A DNA stretch of 64,000 nt from CAJBIL01 sp049295655 (lineage in GTDB: Bacteria > Pseudomonadota > Gammaproteobacteria > Burkholderiales > Rhodocyclaceae), in the NCBI GenBank assembly GCA_049295655.1, contig JBAQRB010000024.1:1-64000 (forward strand). Direction: 5' to 3'. Under the pieces are notes generated by a model that was not told the DNA's origin, did no database searches, and saw only the letters and a program-made list of their open reading frames with translations. Below are positions 16,431-25,716 of this stretch, in pieces. Position numbers and translations under genes: made by a program. Every line of letters starts with the position of its first letter. Position 1 is the stretch's first letter.

Positions 16431-17111
16431 ATGCGCTTCCCCGCCCTGCACCTGACTCCGCACCTTACCCTATTCCTTGCCGCTTTCCTTGTCGGTGCCA
16501 GCCGGGCGGACGAATGCGACCAACTACCGCCCCCTTCGGTGACGGTCAAGCGGCTTGACGAGCGCTTTAGCGTGACGACCCAGTACGGCTACAAGGAACT
16601 GAACCACCTCGGATCGGCGCTTGCCCAGCGGGGGCAGCAGATCCTCGGGCTGACCCGGGGCCACGCCGTCGCACAGTTCACGACCCGTACGCCGCTTTAT
16701 GTCGACCGGAGCGGCCACAACGAGTGCGCCAGTCCGCAGCTCACGTTGACCCTCGGCTTCAGTCCGCTGAGCGTCTATGTGGCGAAGGAGTTCCCCCCCG
16801 GCAGTTGTGCCTATCAGGAGATTTACCAGCACGAACTACGTCACGTCAAAACCTACCAGTCGCACCTTGCCAGCATCGAGAAGGATCTCCTCGCTACGCT
16901 GAACCGCCGCTTCGCCACCGGCAGCCCTTGGCGCGGACCGGCGGGCCAGACACGAACCCGGCTGCAACAGGAACTCAACGAACGCTGGCTGCCCTACATC
17001 CAGCGCGAAATCGCCCGCGGCGATGATGCCCAGGCGCTGATCGACACCGACGAGGAATACGCCCGCGTCACTAGGGCCTGCGACGGCGAAATCAGGAAGC
17101 GCATCCACTGA
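16431..17111 (+). CDS. Secreted protein with HELRH zinc-metalloprotease-like motif
   Basis: A 226-aa protein. The ATG at 16431 is chosen because it puts a signal peptide at the N-terminus (hydrophobic core LTLFLAAFLVGASRADE, cleavage near residue 24). A TTG 54 bp upstream would bury it. The central motif EIYQHELRHVKTYQSHL contains H134-E135-xx-H138, the HExxH zinc and catalytic signature, preceded by a disulfide-capable CAYQE. The family looks like the DUF922-type predicted secreted zinc proteases, though I am not certain. It stands alone between the HD-GYP regulator (divergent) and corA. Confidence 0.6.
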   Translation: MRFPALHLTPHLTLFLAAFLVGASRADECDQLPPPSVTVKRLDERFSVTTQYGYKELNHLGSALAQRGQQILGLTRGHAVAQFTTRTPLYVDRSGHNECASPQLTLTLGFSPLSVYVAKEFPPGSCAYQEIYQHELRHVKTYQSHLASIEKDLLATLNRRFATGSPWRGPAGQTRTRLQQELNERWLPYIQREIARGDDAQALIDTDEEYARVTRACDGEIRKRIH

Positions 17112-17183
17112 CCGGCCACGGATTGCCGCTCGCCGCGCGAATTCGGATAAAGTAGGCGGGATTCATCCGACAAGAACCCGACC

Positions 17184-18149
17184 ATGCTCATCAACTGCGC
17201 CGCCTACCAGAAGGGCAGGAAGCTCACCGACATTCCGGTCGCCGAGATCAGCGATTACCTTGACCGTCCCGACTGTTTCGTCTGGGTCGCCCTGCGTGAC
17301 GCCGAACCGGCCGAACTCGAGGAAATGCGCGGTGAATTCGGGCTGCACGAACTGGCCGTCGAGGATGCCCACCACGGCCATCAGCGGCCGAAAATCGAGG
17401 AGTACGACGAATCGATTTTTGCCGTGATGCACCTTGTCGAGATGACCGGCGGAAAGCTGAATTTCGGTGAAGTCGATGTGTTCGTCGGCAAGAATTACGT
17501 GCTCTCGGTACGCAACCACAGCGAACAGGATTTCCTCGGCGTACGCAGCCGCTGCGAACGCGAACCGCACCTGCTCAAGCTCGGCGCCGGCTTTGTTTTC
17601 TACGCGCTGATGGATGCCGTGGTAGACCGCTACTTCCCGGTCGTCGACGCGCTGGAATCGGAACTCGAGCTGATTGAAGAGCAGATTTTCTCGAAGGGTA
17701 CGGCCCGTTCGAACATCGAGCGGCTCTATGAACTGAAGCGCAAGGTGATGCTGCTCAAGCACGCGGTCGCCCCGCTGACGGAAGCGGCCGGCAAGCTTTT
17801 CAGCAGCCGTGCGCCTGTGGTCTGCATCAACACCCGGCACTATTTCCGTGACGTCTATGACCACCTGAGCCGCATCAACACGTCGATCGACGCGATCCGC
17901 GAAACCATCGGCACGGCGATCCAGGTCAATCTTTCACTGGTCACCATCGAGGAAAGCGAAGTCAACAAGCGCCTCGCGGCATGGGCCGGCATCTTTGCCG
18001 TCGCCACGGCCTTCGCCGGCATCTGGGGAATGAACTTCAAGGCCATGCCCGAACTGCAATGGCAGTACGGCTATCCGGCGGCGCTGGCCATCATCGCGAC
18101 GACCTGCGCCCTGCTCTACCGCCGCTTCAAGCGCGCCGGCTGGCTGTGA
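17184..18149 (+). CDS. corA: CorA-family magnesium/divalent cation transporter
   Basis: A 321-aa protein of usual CorA length. A large N-terminal cytoplasmic domain with a long helix (about 170-260) leads to two C-terminal membrane helices. The first ends in the pore signature G282-M283-N284 (IWGMNFKAMPEL), followed by a short acidic loop and a second helix (YPAALAIIATTCALLYRRF). It forms a pentameric Mg2+ channel in the inner membrane; some members carry Ni2+, Co2+ or Zn2+. It is monocistronic: the gene is followed by repeat copy B. Confidence 0.93.
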   Translation: MLINCAAYQKGRKLTDIPVAEISDYLDRPDCFVWVALRDAEPAELEEMRGEFGLHELAVEDAHHGHQRPKIEEYDESIFAVMHLVEMTGGKLNFGEVDVFVGKNYVLSVRNHSEQDFLGVRSRCEREPHLLKLGAGFVFYALMDAVVDRYFPVVDALESELELIEEQIFSKGTARSNIERLYELKRKVMLLKHAVAPLTEAAGKLFSSRAPVVCINTRHYFRDVYDHLSRINTSIDAIRETIGTAIQVNLSLVTIEESEVNKRLAAWAGIFAVATAFAGIWGMNFKAMPELQWQYGYPAALAIIATTCALLYRRFKRAGWL

Positions 18150-18156
18150 CGCAGTT

Positions 18157-18294
18157 TTTCAACCACAACGGGCACAACGAATACATTTGATTTTGCTGGC
18201 CTTGATGAATGAAGCCGCAAATCATTGTTTTTCGCCGTCCCCCAAGGGGAGGCTTCGCGCTGTTCGTTGTGCCCGTTGTGCCCGTTGTGGTTAA
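18157..18294. repeat. Inverted repeat built of 9-nt steps (copy B)
   Basis: The left arm 18157-18180 (TTCAACCACAACGGGCACAA and on) has two 9-nt steps. The right arm 18263-18294 has three steps and is the reverse complement of the TTAACCAC(AACGGGCAC)n type. The arms are separated by about 82 nt. It is the same element as at 9210-9300 with a longer middle. It lies between the convergent corA and fadD genes, where it could form a transcript-end hairpin for both. Confidence 0.88.
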
Positions 18295-18317
18295 CTACTT
18301 TTCAAGAAACGGTCTCG

Positions 18318-19988
18318 CTATTTCGCTGCCCCATCCCGCAATTCGCGACGCAGTATCTTGCCGACGTTGGTCTTCGGCAAGTCATCGCGGAATTCGACGC
18401 GATGCGGCACCTTGTAGGCGGTGAGGTTGTCGCGGCAATGGGCGATCAGCGCCTCGGCGGTCAATGACGGGTCCTTCCTGACTACGTAGATTTTCACCGC
18501 TTCGCCGGTTTTTTCGTCCGGCACCCCGACGGCAGCCACTTCCAGAATGCCGGGGTGCATGGCGACAACATCCTCGACTTCGTTCGGATACACATTGAAG
18601 CCCGAGACGAGGATCATGTCTTTCTTGCGATCGACGATGCGCACGAAGCCCTTGGCGTCCATCACGGCAACGTCGCCGGTCTTCAGGAAGCCGTCGGGCA
18701 GGAAGGCGAAGGCAGTCTCCTCGGGGCGCCGGTAGTAGCCCTTCATCACCTGCGGGCCGCGGATGCACAGTTCGCCGCGCTCGCCGAGTGCGACATCAAC
18801 GCCGTAATCGTCGCGAATCGCCACTTCGGTCGACGAAATCGGCAGACCGATCGAGCCGTTGTATTCCGGAATGTCGAGCGGATTGATCGTCGCCGCCGGC
18901 GACGTCTCGGTCAGGCCGTAGGCTTCGATCAGCGGCTTGCCGGTGACCCGCTTCCATTTCTCGGCAACGGCCTTCTGGACGGCCATGCCGCCGCCTAGCG
19001 TGACTTTCAGCGGCCGAAAATCAAGCGCAGCAAACGCTTCGTTGTTGAGCAGCGCGTTGAACAGGGTATTGACGCCGGTAATCACCGTAAAGGGGTATTT
19101 TCCGAGCTCCGCGACAAAGCCGGGAATGTCGCGCGGATTGGTGATCAGCAGGTTGCTGGCGCCGATCTTGACAAAGGTGAAGCAGTTCGCGGTCAGCGCA
19201 AAGATGTGATAAAGCGGCAGCGCCGTGACGACCAACTCGGCGCCCTCCTGCACCGCCGGCTTGATCCAGGCATGCGCCTGCGCCACGTTGGCCAGGATGT
19301 TGCGGTGCGTCAGCATCGCCCCCTTCGCAACGCCCGTTGTCCCGCCGGTATATTGCAGGAAGGCAAGGTCTTCCTGCGTCACCTTGACCGGCTTGAAGCC
19401 GGCGCTCGCCCCCTGCGCCAGGGTCGCCTGAAAGTCGGTGCAGGCCGGCAGATGCCAGGCGGGCACCATTTTCTTGATGTGCTTGACGACGAAATTGACG
19501 ACCAGGCGCTTCGGAAAGCCGAGCATGTCGCCAAGCCGGGTCATGACGATGTGCCGGACCTGCGTCCTGGCGAGCACCGGCTCCAGCGTGTGCGCGAAAT
19601 TCTCCAGGATGACGATCGCCTCGGCACCCGAATCCGCCAGCTGGTGCTCAAGCTCGCGCGGCGTATAGAGCGGATTGACATTGACCACCGTGTAACCGGC
19701 GCGCAAGGCCCCGAACATGCACACCGGGTACTGCAGCATGTTCGGCATCATGATCGCAAGACGCGCGCCCTGCGGTAGCTTGAGCACGGATTGCAGGTAC
19801 GCGGCAAAGTTGCGCGACTGAACGTCGAGCTCCGCATAGGTCAGGCTCGCGCCCATATTGATGTAAGCCACGCGATCGCCGTAACGGGCGACGCTTTTTT
19901 CGAACATCTCGCCAAGCGAGGCAAACTCGCTCAGATCGATTTCAGCAGGCACGCCGGCCTGATAGCTTTGCAGCCATATCTTGTCCAT
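18318..19988 (-). CDS. Long-chain fatty acid-CoA ligase (FadD-like, AMP-binding)
   Basis: A 556-aa member of the ANL superfamily. The ATP/AMP signature is YTGGTTGVAKGAMLTHRN, followed by YGLTETSP, the hinge motif LKTGDVAVMD and the C-terminal K motif near LPKTNVGKILRREL. The start MDKIWLQSYQAGVPAEID aligns with E. coli FadD (MKKVWLNRYPADVPTEI), and a strong GGAGGAGA stands before the ATG at 19988; an upstream in-frame start is not needed. It activates free fatty acids to acyl-CoA for beta-oxidation or lipid synthesis. It is a single gene here; exact chain length is unknown. Confidence 0.9.
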   Translation of the reverse strand: MDKIWLQSYQAGVPAEIDLSEFASLGEMFEKSVARYGDRVAYINMGASLTYAELDVQSRNFAAYLQSVLKLPQGARLAIMMPNMLQYPVCMFGALRAGYTVVNVNPLYTPRELEHQLADSGAEAIVILENFAHTLEPVLARTQVRHIVMTRLGDMLGFPKRLVVNFVVKHIKKMVPAWHLPACTDFQATLAQGASAGFKPVKVTQEDLAFLQYTGGTTGVAKGAMLTHRNILANVAQAHAWIKPAVQEGAELVVTALPLYHIFALTANCFTFVKIGASNLLITNPRDIPGFVAELGKYPFTVITGVNTLFNALLNNEAFAALDFRPLKVTLGGGMAVQKAVAEKWKRVTGKPLIEAYGLTETSPAATINPLDIPEYNGSIGLPISSTEVAIRDDYGVDVALGERGELCIRGPQVMKGYYRRPEETAFAFLPDGFLKTGDVAVMDAKGFVRIVDRKKDMILVSGFNVYPNEVEDVVAMHPGILEVAAVGVPDEKTGEAVKIYVVRKDPSLTAEALIAHCRDNLTAYKVPHRVEFRDDLPKTNVGKILRRELRDGAAK

Positions 19989-20147
19989 CTGGTCTCCTCC
20001 TGTACTGCACTGTTTATTTGAAAATCGAACTATCACGCACCGGATGTCGTTCTACGGACGCTCCACCGGTGCTTCTTGCTGCGTTGTGTGCAGTGCTGCC
20101 AATGACTGAGATGCTGAAAACCAGTTACCCGCCGCAAGGCGGTGAGC

Positions 20148-20594
20148 CTATTCCTGCGGCTGCTCGCCCTCCGGCCAGTTGCGGATGTAATTCTTCAACA
20201 TGCGGTTCTCGAAGCTCTGCTCTTCAAGAACCGCCTTGGCCACATCGAGGAACGAGATGACGCCCATCAGCACCGCACCGTCCATGACCGGGATATAGCG
20301 CGAGTGGGTGTCGATCATCAAGCGGCGCAGATCGTCGACTTCCATGTCGGGCGGCACGGTCACCGGGTCGCGTACCATGAAGGCATCGACCGTCACCGAG
20401 TTGTTCTTGTGCTGATCGACCGCCTTGATGACCTCGCGGAACGTAAGCATGCCGAGCATCTTGCCGCCACCCATGACGACCAGAGAGCCGACATCGTGCT
20501 CCGCCATTGCGGCCACGGCATCGCTCAGCAACTGTTGCGGCATGGCTGTAAACAGCGTCGATCCCTTGACGCGCAAAATTTCCCGCACTTGCAT
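20148..20594 (-). CDS. Tandem CBS domain protein
   Basis: A 148-aa protein consisting almost entirely of two CBS domains (about 6-60 and 72-130), including HDVGSLVVMGGGKMLGMLTFREV and a second SRYIPVMDGAVLMGVISFLDV. A Bateman module of this kind binds adenine nucleotides and usually senses energy charge. The ATG at 20594 is chosen over the ATG two codons upstream because GAGGGG then sits at proper spacing. There is no attached effector domain, so the partner is unknown. It reads away from the adjacent kinase gene. Confidence 0.88.
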   Translation of the reverse strand: MQVREILRVKGSTLFTAMPQQLLSDAVAAMAEHDVGSLVVMGGGKMLGMLTFREVIKAVDQHKNNSVTVDAFMVRDPVTVPPDMEVDDLRRLMIDTHSRYIPVMDGAVLMGVISFLDVAKAVLEEQSFENRMLKNYIRNWPEGEQPQE

Positions 20595-20848
20595 TCTCAT
20601 CCCCTCGGTTTGTACATCCAGCCTGAACGGGCCGGAATTCCACCATCAGATGTTATTCGATCTGGCTGCTTTCGGAAAGCATTCGTGCAGTCGCTCGCCG
20701 TACGCTCAGCGCACCATTCCCCGGCAAATGTCGCCGGATAGCAAAAAACGGAAGTAAACACGGGGTTTTTTACAAGCAAAAACCCGCCCGCTTCAGTTTG
20801 CCATTAAAATCCCGCGCAGCCGATTCTGAAAAAATTGAGGCACATAAT

Positions 20849-21541
20849 ATGGCGCAGGAAGATATCAGCTTTACCGATTTCATCGCATCATCGATTCATG
20901 ACATGAAGAACTCGCTGAACATGCAGGTCAGCGCGCTGGAAAAAATTGCCGTTCAATGCCGGCAACAGGGTGATGCCCCGACCTTTGAAAGCCTTGGCCT
21001 GGTCATCTACCAGGCCAACCGGATGAATTCGAACCTGATTCAACTGCTCAGCCTCTACAAACTCGGCAAATCGATCTATCCGGTCGATATTGCAGAGCAA
21101 TCCATCGCCGACCTGATCGAGGAAGCGCTGCTGCAAAACAAGTCGATCACCGAATTCAAAGGAATATCGGTTTCGGTCGACTGCGATGCAAGTCTCTACT
21201 GGTACTTTGACCGGGACCTGCTGACCGGCGTTTTGATCAATGCCTTGAACAACGCGTATAACTATACATCCGACAAAATCCGGGTTGCCGTCGGCATCGA
21301 CGATGGCTATCTCGAACTTCGCGTCGAGGACAACGGCCAGGGCTACCCGGAACACATGCTGCTGAATGACGCGATTCTGGCGGACAAGGGCATCAGTTTC
21401 TCAAGCGGCAGCACCGGGCTTGGCTTCTACTTTTCCTCCCGGGTAGCGAAAATGCACAAAAATGGCAACCGCCAAGGCTCTCTGACCATCGAAAATGGCG
21501 GCGCCTTTGGCGGTGGATGTTTCGTGCTCAGACTTCCATAG
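20849..21541 (+). CDS. Soluble histidine kinase-like protein without sensor domain
   Basis: A 230-aa protein. The H-box near the N-terminus is SSIHDMKNSLN with H17. The ATPase region has NNAYNYTS (N-box), VEDNGQGYP (G1) and STGLGFYFS (G2). There is no membrane segment or PAS/GAF, so input must come from a partner. The ATG at 20849 follows GAGG at good spacing. The regulator gene begins 24 bp downstream, making a dedicated two-component pair. The short helical H-region is unlike classical HisKA, closer to HisKA_2-like or chaperone-type kinases. Confidence 0.82.
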   Translation: MAQEDISFTDFIASSIHDMKNSLNMQVSALEKIAVQCRQQGDAPTFESLGLVIYQANRMNSNLIQLLSLYKLGKSIYPVDIAEQSIADLIEEALLQNKSITEFKGISVSVDCDASLYWYFDRDLLTGVLINALNNAYNYTSDKIRVAVGIDDGYLELRVEDNGQGYPEHMLLNDAILADKGISFSSGSTGLGFYFSSRVAKMHKNGNRQGSLTIENGGAFGGGCFVLRLP

Positions 21542-21565
21542 CACGCTGGACGAAAGATACAGACG

Positions 21566-23179
21566 ATGACGCCTCACTTACAAGAAGCCAACATATTGAT
21601 CATCGACGACTTCCAGGGCATGCGCACCATGCTCAGGAATTTCGTCAAAGCCATGGGAGTCACCAAGGTCGACACCGCGGGTACCGGCAAGGAAGCCATG
21701 ACCCAGCTGCGGGCCACCAAGTACGACATCGTGATTTGCGATTACAACCTCGGGGCCGGCCAGAACGGGCAGCAGATCCTGGAAGAGTCGAAACTGCGCA
21801 ACTATATTGGCGTATCGACGATCTGGATGATGGTCACTGCGGAAAAGACCTCCGACATGGTCATGGGTGCCGCCGAAGTCAAACCCGACGACTATCTGCT
21901 CAAGCCGATCAACCAGGGCCTGCTGGAAAGCCGGCTGGAAAAGCTGATCGCCAAGAAGCAGTCTCTGAGCGGCATCGAAGCGGCGATCAGTGCGCAGAAC
22001 TACCCTGCCGCCATTGTCCAGTGTGACCAGCAGCTAAGATCGAAGCCTTTGAATCCGCAGGAAATCATGCGCATCAAGAGCGATCTGCTGTTGACCATCG
22101 GCGAGCACGAGGCCGCCAAAACGCTGTTCGAGGGAATTCTCGCCGTCCGCAGCATTCCCTGGGCCAGAACAGGTCTGGGCAAGATCCATTTTCACGCCGG
22201 AGAACATCTGGCGGCAAAAAAAATCTTCGAGCAGGTCCTCGACGAGAACGGCATGTACATGGAGGCCTCCGACTGGCTGGCAAAAACGCTGGCGATACTC
22301 GGTGAACACGAACGCGCCCAGGAAGTGCTGGTCGACGCCGTGAAGCGCTCGCCCAACTCGCCGACACGACAGAAACTTCTCGGCGATACGGCGCTCAAGA
22401 ACGGGGCACTGGACGTCGCGCAGACCGCCTTTGAAAGAACGATCAAGATCAGCGAGTTTTCGCCGCACAAGAACCCGGCGGTGTACGCGGGACTGGCCAA
22501 GGTCTTTTCCGAAAAGGACTTGCCCGAGGAAGCCCTGAAAATCCTCGAGCGCAGCAAGGGGGATTTCAAGGACAACCCGGAGGCCGCGATACAGACCGCC
22601 GCCGCCGAAAGCGTCGTCTATAGCAAGATCGGCCAGACGGCCAAAGCCGAAGCGGCAATGGCCTCGGCCGAGCGCCTGATGGAATCACTGCCGAGCAAGG
22701 CGAGCGCCGAACTGACGATGGAAATAGCGACGTCGCTACTCAAGCTTGGAAAAAAAGACAAGGCTTGCGCCCTGCTGCGCGATGTGGTCAAAAACAACCA
22801 TGAAAATACCGAAATATCGAGCCAGATCCAGGCGGTTTTCGATAACGAGCAGCTCGGCGAGGAAGGACTGACGCTCGTCAAGGAATCCCGTGAGGAAGTC
22901 GTCAACATCAACAACCAGGGCGTCATGCTGGCCAAGCAGGGCGAATTCCAGGAAGCGGCCAAGCTGCTGCGAAAGGCCGTCGAAAACCTGCCGAACAACG
23001 AAGTGATCATCATGAACCTGTGCGGCCTGCTGATCGGCTTGATGAAGCGGGAAGGGAAAAATGATGCGCTGGTGCTCGAAGCCAAAGGCCTGCTCGACCG
23101 GGTCCACGACTTGAACCCGGCCAACAAGAAATTTCATGAGTACGCAGCCGCGCTGGGCCGGATTGCGCAAGGAAAATAG
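21566..23179 (+). CDS. Response regulator with C-terminal TPR array
   Basis: A 537-aa protein. The receiver domain (1-125) has D59 as phospho-acceptor (IVICDYNLGAGQNG), the switch T in MMVTAEK and K in LLKPINQ. The rest is a long run of helical TPR-like repeats (about 135-520; EHEAAKTLFEGIL, HLAAKKIFEQVL, EFQEAAKLLRKAVENLP). No DNA-binding or enzymatic domain is present, so output is by protein-protein contact. It is paired with the soluble kinase upstream (24-bp gap). The partner bound by the TPR array is unknown. Confidence 0.9.
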   Translation: MTPHLQEANILIIDDFQGMRTMLRNFVKAMGVTKVDTAGTGKEAMTQLRATKYDIVICDYNLGAGQNGQQILEESKLRNYIGVSTIWMMVTAEKTSDMVMGAAEVKPDDYLLKPINQGLLESRLEKLIAKKQSLSGIEAAISAQNYPAAIVQCDQQLRSKPLNPQEIMRIKSDLLLTIGEHEAAKTLFEGILAVRSIPWARTGLGKIHFHAGEHLAAKKIFEQVLDENGMYMEASDWLAKTLAILGEHERAQEVLVDAVKRSPNSPTRQKLLGDTALKNGALDVAQTAFERTIKISEFSPHKNPAVYAGLAKVFSEKDLPEEALKILERSKGDFKDNPEAAIQTAAAESVVYSKIGQTAKAEAAMASAERLMESLPSKASAELTMEIATSLLKLGKKDKACALLRDVVKNNHENTEISSQIQAVFDNEQLGEEGLTLVKESREEVVNINNQGVMLAKQGEFQEAAKLLRKAVENLPNNEVIIMNLCGLLIGLMKREGKNDALVLEAKGLLDRVHDLNPANKKFHEYAAALGRIAQGK

Positions 23180-23382
23180 CGTACGGACAGACGGCGAGAC
23201 GTTGCGCAATGCCTCGCTGTCTGTTCGCAAAAAAATCCGGCAGTGACCGACACCGGCATGATGCGCTCCCTGGTCCCGGCTGCGCACCGCAAGCAATGCC
23301 CGGTCAAAGGTCGCTATACTGATAGCCACTGGCCGGCTCCGTTGCTCCATCTCACCGCAGCTCGCGCGACAACCAATCGACA

Positions 23383-25716
23383 ATGACCAACCCCGTTCAC
23401 TCCTCCGTGCCTGCCGCCCCTGCCCCAACGGTCACCTTGCCGCAGTCAACGCAGGCGCTACCTGCGGCTTGGGCAATGCCCGTCACGGCGCAACTCGCCG
23501 AGGATGAAAAAATCCTGGCCTGGCTGGAAACCGACCTTGACCTGCAACTGCAGTTTTCCGCCGCGCTGGTCGTTCTCACCAACCGGCGGCTGCTCGCCGG
23601 TTCGGCAGAAAGCAAGGCGTGGCAGGAGTGGACGTACCAGCCGGGTCTGACGCTGCAGCGGCACGACCATTGCGGCGTCGGCAGCCTCGAGTTGTTCGAT
23701 GCCAGTGAACGCCTTGCGTTGTGGCGCTACACGCTGGGCAACGACATTGCCGCCGGCCGCCTGAGCGAGCAGTTCACGCAGCAGCTGACCTATCGACTCA
23801 CCGGGCAACTACCGCCCGCCCCGGCGCAGACGCTGTGCCCGAACTGCGAGACGCCGCTGCTCGCCGGCCAGGAAGAATGCCCGGTGTGCAGCAAGGAAAT
23901 CCACACGCCGCCGTCGACCTGGACACTCTTCCGCCTGTGGCGCTTCGCCCACCCCTACCGCTGGCGCCTGCTGGCCGGTTTCGTCCTGTCGCTGATCTCG
24001 ACGGCGGCGACGCTGGTACCGCCGTACCTGACCATGCCGCTGATGGACAAGGTGCTGATTCCGTACCAGAACGGCAAGCCAATCGATACCGGCCTCGTCA
24101 CGCTCTATCTCTCCGGCCTGCTCGGCGCCGCAGTCGTCGCCTGGGTTCTCGGCTGGGCACGCACTTACCTGCTGGCGCTGGTTTCCGAGCGCATCGGCGC
24201 CGATCTGCGCACGACGACCTACGAGCACCTGCTGAAGCTCTCGCAGGAATACTTCGGCGGCAAGCGCACCGGCGACCTGATGGCACGCATCGGTTCGGAA
24301 ACCGACCGCATCAACATCTTCATCTCGCTGCATTTTCTCGACTTCGTCACCGACGTGCTGATGATCGTCATGACCACGGTGATCCTCGTTTCGATCAACC
24401 CGTGGCTGGCGCTCGTCACGCTCTTGCCGCTGCCGATCATCGCCTGGCTGATCCACACCGTCCGTGAAAAGCTGCGCACCGGCTTCGAGCGCGTCGACCG
24501 CATCTGGGCCGAGGTGACCAACGTGCTCGCCGACACCATTCCCGGCATCCGCGTGGTCAAGGCCTTTGCCCAGGAAAAACGCGAGGCGGCACGCTTCCGC
24601 GCGGCCAACGACCACAACCTCGAAGTCAATGACCGGGTGAACAAGGTCTGGTCGCTGTTCACGCCGAGCGTCACGCTGCTCACCGAAATCGGCCTGCTGG
24701 TCGTCTGGGCGTTCGGTATCTGGCAGGTATCGCGCGACCAGATCACGGTCGGCGTGCTCACTGCCTTCCTCGCCTACATCAGCCGCTTCTACCTGCGCCT
24801 CGATTCGATGAGCCGCATCGTCTCGGTGACGCAGAAAGCCGCCGCCGGCGCCAAGCGCATCTTCGACATTCTCGACCACGTCTCGAGCGTCCCCGAGCCG
24901 GCTAACCCGGTGCACCTGCCGGCCGTCACCGGCGCCATCGAGCTGCGCAACGTCGGCTTCCGCTACGGCACGCGCAGCGTGACGCGCGACATCAGCATCA
25001 AGATCGAACCGGGCGAGATGATCGGCCTCGTCGGCCACTCGGGCTCGGGCAAGAGCACGATGGTCAACCTGATCTGCCGCTTCTACGACGTCACCGAAGG
25101 CGCGATCCTGATCGACGGCGTCGACATCCGCGCGCTGCCGGTCGCCGAATACCGCAAGCACATCGGCCTCGTATTGCAGGAGCCTTTCCTGTTTTTCGGA
25201 ACGATCGCCGAAAACATCGCCTACGGCAAGCCCGAGGCGACGCGCGCCGAAATCGTCGCCGCAGCCCGTGCCGCGCATGCGCACGAATTCATCCTGCGCC
25301 TGCCGTTCGGCTACGACTCGCTGGTCGTCGAGCGCGGCCAGGCGCTGTCGGGTGGCGAGCGGCAGCGCATCTCGATTGCTCGCGCGCTGCTGATCGACCC
25401 GAAGATACTGATCCTCGACGAAGCCACCTCGTCGGTCGACACGACGACCGAGAAGGAAATCCAGAAGGCACTCGACAACCTGGTGCGCGGCCGGACGACG
25501 ATCGCCATTGCGCACCGCCTGTCTACGCTGCGCGAAGCCAACCGCCTGGTCGTCCTCGACCGCGGCAGCGTCGTCGAAGTGGGCAACCACGACGAACTGA
25601 TGGCGCGCGAAGGCCACTACTTCAGCCTCTATCAGGCGCAGGCGCGCAACGTCGATAACGAAGACGAATTGCGCCGACTCGATACCGCCCCCCGCACCGA
25701 TGGAGACCGCGAATGA
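23383..25716 (+). CDS. Cyanophycin-locus ABC exporter-type protein with N-terminal extension and zinc ribbon
   Basis: A 777-aa half-transporter. Residues 1-145 form a soluble PH-like or beta-rich domain. A CxxC...CxxC zinc ribbon follows (C152, C155, C166, C169), then an ABC exporter membrane domain (about 190-500). The nucleotide-binding domain has Walker A GHSGSGKST at 551-559, signature LSGGERQ from 655, and Walker B ILILDEATSSVD. It works as a homodimer in the inner membrane. The next gene (DUF1854) overlaps by ATGA and the cphA genes follow. From memory, this protein type is annotated as cyanophycin metabolism-associated. Substrate unknown: amino acids, dipeptides or polymer precursors are candidates. 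Confidence 0.85.
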   Translation: MTNPVHSSVPAAPAPTVTLPQSTQALPAAWAMPVTAQLAEDEKILAWLETDLDLQLQFSAALVVLTNRRLLAGSAESKAWQEWTYQPGLTLQRHDHCGVGSLELFDASERLALWRYTLGNDIAAGRLSEQFTQQLTYRLTGQLPPAPAQTLCPNCETPLLAGQEECPVCSKEIHTPPSTWTLFRLWRFAHPYRWRLLAGFVLSLISTAATLVPPYLTMPLMDKVLIPYQNGKPIDTGLVTLYLSGLLGAAVVAWVLGWARTYLLALVSERIGADLRTTTYEHLLKLSQEYFGGKRTGDLMARIGSETDRINIFISLHFLDFVTDVLMIVMTTVILVSINPWLALVTLLPLPIIAWLIHTVREKLRTGFERVDRIWAEVTNVLADTIPGIRVVKAFAQEKREAARFRAANDHNLEVNDRVNKVWSLFTPSVTLLTEIGLLVVWAFGIWQVSRDQITVGVLTAFLAYISRFYLRLDSMSRIVSVTQKAAAGAKRIFDILDHVSSVPEPANPVHLPAVTGAIELRNVGFRYGTRSVTRDISIKIEPGEMIGLVGHSGSGKSTMVNLICRFYDVTEGAILIDGVDIRALPVAEYRKHIGLVLQEPFLFFGTIAENIAYGKPEATRAEIVAAARAAHAHEFILRLPFGYDSLVVERGQALSGGERQRISIARALLIDPKILILDEATSSVDTTTEKEIQKALDNLVRGRTTIAIAHRLSTLREANRLVVLDRGSVVEVGNHDELMAREGHYFSLYQAQARNVDNEDELRRLDTAPRTDGDRE

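Noticed and set aside
20763..20785. GGGTTTTT/AAAAACCC hairpin upstream of the kinase at 20849
   Set aside because: The T run lies in the stem itself and no tract follows on either strand, so it is not a defensible terminator.
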